64,000 nucleotides of DNA from Pectobacterium versatile (GTDB lineage: Bacteria; Pseudomonadota; Gammaproteobacteria; Enterobacterales; Enterobacteriaceae), in NCBI RefSeq assembly GCF_020166435.1, contig NZ_JAINZP010000004.1, forward strand, positions 1-64,000. The letters are read 5' to 3'. Position 1 is the stretch's first letter. Each line of letters opens with the position of its first letter. Under the pieces are notes generated by a model. The model was not told the DNA's origin and did no database searches. It was given only the letters and a program-made list of their open reading frames with translations. This document shows positions 59,179-64,000 of the stretch, one piece after another. The position numbers and the translations under genes were made by a program.

Positions 59179-60338
59179 TGAATTTGATCCCAGGAGGCAA
59201 TGCCCCCGTCCCCAATAAAACGTTGCAGGTTCGTATACTTTCCGGCTCAGCAGTAGACGCCAGTGCTTTCCGTCTGTTCTCAACCGGTAAGGTACAGGGC
59301 GATGCTGATATGGTTTTTTACGGTCAGCCACGTAACGATGACGGCAGTATCAGTCTGAGTAACGAAGGGAATAACACCGTTTTCACTATCGATGTTACCC
59401 GACTAAAACCAGACGTACAAAAAGTCGCCTTCACCGTTGCCTGTGAAGGCAGCCAGACCGTCACAAATTTACAGCGACTCAACATTCAAGTTGAGGCTGA
59501 TAATGAGGTTCTGGTTAACGGCAACGTCGAATTGGCAGGACGCCAGGAAGCGGCCTTGATCCTGGGAGAGCTTTACCGTCGTAACAACGACTGGAAATTC
59601 CGCTTTATCGCTCAGGGATTTAACGGCGGGCTACAGCCTCTCGCCGAGCACTTTGGTATTGAGGTGTCGGCAAGCCCAGCGCCTACCGCAGCGCCTGCGC
59701 CCACGCCAGCACCGACTCCCGCACCAACCCGCATCAACCTGAGCAAGGTATCACTCACCAAAGAAAAACCGGCCATTAGCCTGGAGAAGCGAGACAACTT
59801 CGGCGAGATCCGCATCAACCTCAACTGGCATCGTGAAAGTAAAGCTTCTGGGCTACGAGGTATGTTTGGTGGCAGTAAGGGCGTCGATCTCGACCTCGGT
59901 GCTTTTGTCGAAATGCAAGATGGTCACAAAACCGTGATTCAGGCTCTGGGAGGCCGCTTTGGTGACTACCAGAACGAGCCGTTTGTCCTGCTCAAAGGGG
60001 ATGACCGTACTGGTGATGTGTCAGATGGCGAATGGCTGCATATCAACGGTCGTGAATGGAAGAACCTGCGTCAGATTCTGATTTACGCCTTTATCTACGA
60101 AGGTGTGCCTAGCTGGGATAAAACCGATGGCGTAGTCACGCTACACATCCCCGATCAACCGCCTATCGAAACCCGCATGACGGAAGGACAAGATAATCGC
60201 AGCATGTGTGCTGTCGCACGTCTTGTCAATGAAGGGGGAAGCATCAAAGTAGAACGTATCAACCAATTCTTCCGTGACCACGGCGAGATGGATAACGCAC
60301 ATGGTTGGGGGTTCCGCTGGAAGGCGGGCTCAAAATAG
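59178..60338 (+). CDS. terA: TerA, tandem TerD-domain protein
   Basis: A 386-aa protein with two TerD-like domains (about 1-165 and 190-386) joined by an Ala/Pro linker (PAPTAAPAPTPAPTPAPTR). The second domain has the KASGLRGMFGGSKG insertion and GDDRTGDVSDGEW acidic site. The tail LNQF-type calcium sites of TerD are partly changed, which is usual for TerA. It is translationally coupled to terZ. Confidence 0.94.
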   Translation: MNLIPGGNAPVPNKTLQVRILSGSAVDASAFRLFSTGKVQGDADMVFYGQPRNDDGSISLSNEGNNTVFTIDVTRLKPDVQKVAFTVACEGSQTVTNLQRLNIQVEADNEVLVNGNVELAGRQEAALILGELYRRNNDWKFRFIAQGFNGGLQPLAEHFGIEVSASPAPTAAPAPTPAPTPAPTRINLSKVSLTKEKPAISLEKRDNFGEIRINLNWHRESKASGLRGMFGGSKGVDLDLGAFVEMQDGHKTVIQALGGRFGDYQNEPFVLLKGDDRTGDVSDGEWLHINGREWKNLRQILIYAFIYEGVPSWDKTDGVVTLHIPDQPPIETRMTEGQDNRSMCAVARLVNEGGSIKVERINQFFRDHGEMDNAHGWGFRWKAGSK

Positions 60339-60361
60339 TTTCATTTTACGAGGGTTTAAAA

Positions 60362-60817
60362 ATGAGTTTTCTTAATAAGGTTAAAGGTGCCTTTAACGCC
60401 AGTCGGGAAGAGTTGACCAAACAGGTCGGACGCTTCAAAAACAAGAAATTTCTGCAAGGTACTGTCGCTGTTTGTGTCCGTATCGCGGTATCCAGCGGTG
60501 GTGTGAGTGCAGAAGAAAAACAGAAGATGATCGGTTTTCTCAAATCATCAGAAGAGTTAAAAGTATTTGATACTGCTGAAGTCATTGAATTTTTTAACAA
60601 ATTAGCCACCAGTTTCGATTTCGATGAAGAAATTGGAAAAGGTGAAACGATGAAATATATCCTGGCGCTCAAAGATCAGCCTGAAGCGGCACAACTCGCC
60701 CTGCGAGTGGGTATTGCTGTTGCTAAAAGTGACGGTGATTTCGATGCAGCAGAACAAAATGCCGTGCGCGAAATCGCAACAGCGCTTGGGTTTCAACCGG
60801 CCGATTTCGGCCTTTGA
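60362..60817 (+). CDS. terB: TerB, all-helical tellurite-resistance protein
   Basis: A 151-aa helical protein of the TerB family, which binds metal and associates with TerC at the membrane. Conserved acidic motifs are AVAKSDGDFDAAEQNAVREI and DFDEEIGKG. The start at ATG 60362 (MSFLNKVKG) is preceded by GAGGG; the longer ORF would overlap terA. Confidence 0.94.
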   Translation: MSFLNKVKGAFNASREELTKQVGRFKNKKFLQGTVAVCVRIAVSSGGVSAEEKQKMIGFLKSSEELKVFDTAEVIEFFNKLATSFDFDEEIGKGETMKYILALKDQPEAAQLALRVGIAVAKSDGDFDAAEQNAVREIATALGFQPADFGL

Positions 60818-60842
60818 TGTCAATATCCTCTAAGGGTTATTT

Positions 60843-61886
60843 ATGGTGTCTACTAATATCGGCTTCCCGACAGAAACCGTCATTGTTTTCATAGCACTGG
60901 CTATCGGGGCCATTTTTATCGACCTATTCATGCACCGTCATGATAAGCCGATTTCATTGAAAAGCGCTGCACTTTGGTCTGTGTTCTGGGTCGCGGTGGC
61001 AATGGCTTTTGCAGGGTTCCTCTATATACACCACGGTACCGAGGTCGCCAGCTTGTTCATCACTGGCTATGCGCTGGAAAAAGTGCTGTCGGTAGATAAC
61101 CTGTTCGTGATGATGGCGATTTTCTCCTGGTTCTCCGTTCCAGACCGCTACCGTCACCGCGTTCTTTACTGGGGGATTATCGGGGCTATCGTGTTCCGCG
61201 GTATCTTCGTTGCGATCGGGACTGGGCTGCTCAGCCTGGGGCCTTATGTGGAGATCGTCTTTGCGTTGATCGTTGCCTGGACCGCCGTCATGATGTTGAG
61301 AAGCGGTGACGATAGTGATGAGATCGAGGACTACTCACAGCACCTTGCTTATCGTTTAGTTAAGCGTTTCTTCCCTATCTGGCCAAAATTGCGAGGCCAC
61401 GCTTTTCTGTTAAACCAGAAGGAAGTGGACGAAGAACTCGCTAAACCAGAGAACAAAGACGTCACCATTGGCCGTGGTACCAAAGCCGCGTTTTACGCCA
61501 CCCCACTGATGCTGTGTGTGGCAGTCGTAGAACTTTCTGACGTGATGTTCGCCTTTGACTCTGTTCCCGCTATTATTGCCGTGAGCCGTGAACCGCTGAT
61601 CGTCTATAGCGCCATGATGTTCGCTATCCTTGGTTTGCGTACACTCTATTTTGTACTGGAAGCGCTGAAACAATATCTGGTGCATCTGGAAAAAGCCGTT
61701 ATTGTGTTGCTATTCTTCATTGCCGCCAAGCTTGGCCTGAACGCAACCGATCACATATGGCACCATGGCTATGGCATCTCGGCAACCACCAGCCTACTTG
61801 TTGTTCTGGGTGTACTGGCGCTAGGTATTATCATCAGTATCATGTTCCCAGGTAAACCCGATGCTGAGGAGAACAAGGAGAGCTAA
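60843..61886 (+). CDS. terC: TerC, integral membrane protein
   Basis: A 347-aa membrane protein with about nine spans. The TerC signature sites ALEKVLSVDNLFVMMAIF and ELSDVMFAFDSVPAI place acidic residues within the membrane, as expected for a metal-ion transporter; related TerC proteins act in manganese export. It lies 25 bp after terB and 52 bp before terD. Confidence 0.96.
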   Translation: MVSTNIGFPTETVIVFIALAIGAIFIDLFMHRHDKPISLKSAALWSVFWVAVAMAFAGFLYIHHGTEVASLFITGYALEKVLSVDNLFVMMAIFSWFSVPDRYRHRVLYWGIIGAIVFRGIFVAIGTGLLSLGPYVEIVFALIVAWTAVMMLRSGDDSDEIEDYSQHLAYRLVKRFFPIWPKLRGHAFLLNQKEVDEELAKPENKDVTIGRGTKAAFYATPLMLCVAVVELSDVMFAFDSVPAIIAVSREPLIVYSAMMFAILGLRTLYFVLEALKQYLVHLEKAVIVLLFFIAAKLGLNATDHIWHHGYGISATTSLLVVLGVLALGIIISIMFPGKPDAEENKES

Positions 61887-61938
61887 TCTTCTTCTCCTTA
61901 CACTGAATTCTGAAATATCAACTTAAGAGGTTAATTTA

Positions 61939-62517
61939 ATGAGCGTTTCTCTTTCTAAAGGCGGTAATGTTTCACTGAGCAAAGCAGCGCCGACGATGAA
62001 AAATGTCTTAGTCGGCCTTGGCTGGGATGCCCGCGCAACAGATGGTCAGGACTTTGACCTGGATGCTTCGGCATTCCTGTTAAATGTTAACGGCAAAGTG
62101 CGTGGCGATACTGACTTCATTTTCTACAATAACCTGAAGTCTGCTGACGGCTCAGTGGCTCACACCGGCGATAACCGCACAGGCGCGGGCGATGGAGATG
62201 ACGAGTCATTGAAAATTAAGTTAGATCTGATTCCAACTGAAGTGGACAAAATCGTTTTCGTTGTCACGATTCATGATGCACAAACACGTAACCAGAGTTT
62301 TGGTCAGGTTTCCGGTGCGTTCATCCGCCTGGTAAACGATGACACTCAGACCGAAATCGCACGCTACGATCTGACTGAAGATGCTTCAACCGAAACCGCA
62401 ATGCTGTTCGGTGAACTGTATCGCCATAATGCGGAGTGGAAATTCCGTGCAGTTGGTCAAGGCTATGCGGGTGGTTTGGCATCTGTTTGTTCACAGTACG
62501 GTATCAACGCATCCTGA
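61939..62517 (+). CDS. terD: TerD, calcium-binding stress protein
   Basis: A 192-aa TerD-domain protein ([20 protein letters not shown]), with [12 protein letters not shown] and [20 protein letters not shown] calcium-binding segments and the C-terminal [17 protein letters not shown]. TerD of other bacteria binds two calcium ions. It is close to terE (about two-thirds identical by eye), so the pair is a tandem duplication. Confidence 0.96.
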   Translation: MSVSLSKGGNVSLSKAAPTMKNVLVGLGWDARATDGQDFDLDASAFLLNVNGKVRGDTDFIFYNNLKSADGSVAHTGDNRTGAGDGDDESLKIKLDLIPTEVDKIVFVVTIHDAQTRNQSFGQVSGAFIRLVNDDTQTEIARYDLTEDASTETAMLFGELYRHNAEWKFRAVGQGYAGGLASVCSQYGINAS

Positions 62518-62539
62518 TAACCCTCACCTTGTTTCCCCT

Positions 62540-62561
62540 CCGGGCAGCCTGAACTGCCCGG
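62540..62561 (+). other. Hairpin between terD and terE
   Basis: CCGGGCAG (62540-62547) and CTGCCCGG (62554-62561) form a perfect 8-bp stem with a six-base loop. No T run follows, so it is more likely an mRNA-stabilising or processing element than a terminator. Confidence 0.6.
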
Positions 62562-62589
62562 TAATCCAATCTAAAGCAGGAGCTATAAA

Positions 62590-63165
62590 ATGGCAGTTTC
62601 TCTGGTAAAAGGCGGTAATGTATCCCTGACGAAAGAAGCACCAACCATGAATATCGCCATGGTCGGCCTGGGGTGGGACTCTCGTGTCACCGATGGGCAA
62701 TCTTTCGATCTGGACGCCTCAGTATTTATGGTAGGTGAAGATGGCAAGGTACTGTCTGACGCTAATTTTATTTTCTTCAATAATAAACTGAGCCCATGCG
62801 CCTCCGTTGAACACCAAGGTGACAACCGTACTGGAGAAGGTGACGGCGATGATGAGCAGGTGAAAATCCATCTGGCGAAGGTGCCGGCTGAAGTGAAAAA
62901 GCTGGTATTTTCCGTGACTATTTACGATGCCGAAGGTCGTAAACAAAACTTCGGTATGGTCAGCAACAGCTTCATGCGCGTATATAACAATGATACGGGC
63001 ACTGAAATTGCTCGTTTCGATTTATCTGAAGATGCCTCCACCGAAACTGCCATGATTTTTGGCGAACTGTACCGTAACGGTACTGAGTGGAAATTCAAGG
63101 CCGTAGGTCAAGGTTTCGCGGGTGGGTTGTCCGCCCTTGCGTCCCAGCACGGCGTCAATATCTAA
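62590..63165 (+). CDS. terE: TerE, TerD paralogue
   Basis: A 191-aa TerD-domain protein ([20 protein letters not shown]) with [12 protein letters not shown] and [17 protein letters not shown] acidic calcium sites. It is the last gene of the terZABCDE operon, 72 bp after terD with AGCAGGAG upstream, and ends before a hairpin. No terF follows. Confidence 0.96.
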   Translation: MAVSLVKGGNVSLTKEAPTMNIAMVGLGWDSRVTDGQSFDLDASVFMVGEDGKVLSDANFIFFNNKLSPCASVEHQGDNRTGEGDGDDEQVKIHLAKVPAEVKKLVFSVTIYDAEGRKQNFGMVSNSFMRVYNNDTGTEIARFDLSEDASTETAMIFGELYRNGTEWKFKAVGQGFAGGLSALASQHGVNI

Positions 63166-63172
63166 TTGATAC

Positions 63173-63200
63173 TGGCTCCTCGGTTCAAACTGGGGAGCCA
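63173..63200 (+). terminator. Hairpin after terE
   Basis: TGGCTCC (63173-63179) pairs with GGAGCCA (63194-63200), followed by TTAATATTTA. It lies between convergent terE and the HAD gene and may end both. Confidence 0.55.
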
Positions 63201-63207
63201 TTAATAT

Positions 63208-63891
63208 TTAAGGATGTCCTTTAACGACACCCGATAGCAGCAACCGTTTTGCAAGCGGCTTGAGCCGCATCCAGTGCGGGTGAAAATGACGCCAGTGCGC
63301 ATCTTGAGCGGATGCTAATAGCTCGTAGTCGCCACGGGTATCGCCCCACGCGCGCAAATGATATTGGCTCAGCGGGCCATACACCCCTTCCAAGCGTTCT
63401 ACCTTATAAAGACATCGGCAGTTATGCCCGTTAATCTTCCCGGTCAGTACGCCATTTTTCACTTCAAGCTGCGTCCCAATCAGTTTGATACCGAGTCGAT
63501 CGGCAAAAGGACGTAACACGATCTCTGGCGATGCTGAACAGAGTGTCACTTCGGCCCCAGAATGGAGTTCTGCGGCAACGCCAAGTAAGCCTGACTTACG
63601 CATCAACGTATTCCACTTGCGGTTGCAGAAGGCCTCTGCTTTTTCCTGCATCCAGGAAACCTCGATACCCGTAAGAAAGGTGGCGATGAGCGCTTCTTTG
63701 AGTTCATCTCGCGTCAATTTGCGCTGTATACAACGCACAGAAGGCAACACTAGATGTATCACTCGGCGAGCAAACACACGCTTGCCGAAGGCGAAGCGTA
63801 AAAAAGGAATAAAACTGTCATGGTAGGTCAACGTTCCATCGAAGTCGAAGACCGATAGAACCTGACGAGCGTGATTAAACTCAATGCTCAT
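63208..63891 (-). CDS. HAD-IB family phosphatase (YfhB/PgpC-like)
   Basis: A 227-aa HAD superfamily IB hydrolase. Motif I is SVFDFDGTLTYHDSFIPF, motif II is TLCSASPEIVLRP, and the acidic motif is AWGDTRGDYELLA. A helical cap between motifs I and II fits phosphatases such as phosphatidylglycerophosphatase C or phosphoserine phosphatase-like proteins. It converges on terE and is the likely start of the flanking core region. The exact substrate is unknown. Confidence 0.85.
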   Translation of the reverse strand: MSIEFNHARQVLSVFDFDGTLTYHDSFIPFLRFAFGKRVFARRVIHLVLPSVRCIQRKLTRDELKEALIATFLTGIEVSWMQEKAEAFCNRKWNTLMRKSGLLGVAAELHSGAEVTLCSASPEIVLRPFADRLGIKLIGTQLEVKNGVLTGKINGHNCRCLYKVERLEGVYGPLSQYHLRAWGDTRGDYELLASAQDAHWRHFHPHWMRLKPLAKRLLLSGVVKGHP

Positions 63892-63907
63892 TGGTCAAAA
63901 AACTCCC

Positions 63908-64000
63908 CTATAAACCACCAACCAGCGTCAGATTAAACGTTTTGCCTTTCAGTTCCGTTTGCGCCTCGGGTGCTAACGCGCTGTCGGTGATGATATCGGT
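63908..64000 (-). CDS. C-terminal end of a DeoR-type regulator (partial)
   Basis: The last 30 codons of a minus-strand gene, whose stop is at 63908-63910 and whose remainder lies beyond the window. The frame reads TDIITDSALAPEAQTELKGK and so on to VGGL. The TDIITDSAL segment is typical of the C-terminal part of the effector domain of DeoR/GlpR-type repressors. With so little sequence, family is a likely, not certain, call. Confidence 0.6.
   Translation of the reverse strand, partial: TDIITDSALAPEAQTELKGKTFNLTLVGGL

Overview
The window comes from an enterobacterial soft-rot pathogen, most likely Pectobacterium. The grounds are a type I-F CRISPR-Cas locus with the enterobacterial I-F repeat, several ERIC repeats, an SOS-boxed uvrA/ssb pair, a pectin/rhamnogalacturonan-type sugar locus and a complete ter stress locus. 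Genus is inferred from gene content and protein resemblance; no search was run.

Layout: (1) 1-12000, type I-F CRISPR-Cas. Array 1 (minus, cut by the left edge), leader, cas1, cas2-3, an unusual 410-bp interval, csy1-csy2-csy3-cas6f, leader 2, array 2. (2) 12008-16212, yjbQ, uvrA and ssb. (3) 16213-29633, accessory DNA: AT-rich spacer, ERIC, a lectin-like small protein, a 2734-aa Rhs/SpvB-type protein, the scar of a csc sucrose locus, a GNAT gene, an ERIC with an insertion, an IS256 remnant and a secreted zinc metalloprotease. (4) 29723-42835, a carbohydrate locus: CUT1 ABC transporter, GH105 hydrolase, a large helical-toroid-like protein and a LacI regulator on minus; substrate-binding protein, half-kinase and sugar kinase on plus; twin palindromic operators and a perfect CRP site between them; then a Tat-exported phosphoesterase. 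(5) 43261-45925, a Zur-boxed zinc ABC operon led by a 36-aa membrane peptide. (6) 46027-63165, the ter locus: kinase, PP2C phosphatase, three VWA proteins, TerX, TerW, a five-gene biosynthetic module, and terZABCDE. (7) The right edge holds a HAD phosphatase and the 3' end of a DeoR-type regulator.

The most interesting finding lies between cas2-3 and csy1 (6526-6898). Two degenerate CRISPR repeats, oriented like array 1, flank a 20-nt pseudo-spacer. The leader-side repeat keeps the exact 8-nt crRNA handle and a stem preserved by a compensatory base-pair change; the other keeps a Cas6f hairpin. The pseudo-spacer matches a site about 90 bp away at 16 of 20 positions, beside a correctly placed CC PAM. 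Two of the four mismatches fall at positions 12 and 18, which I-F complexes do not read. The site overlaps candidate promoters for a 54-aa membrane peptide and csy1. This has the architecture of a CreTA/CreR-like element, in which Cas effectors are guided by a mini-crRNA to repress a toxin or their own operon, here in a type I-F system.

Other points of note: two array-1 spacers read as intrinsic terminators in the direction of array transcription; array 2 records a repeat-allele switch; a half-length kinase paralogue sits next to a full-length one; and a decayed cscR-cscA-permease locus remains as a scar.
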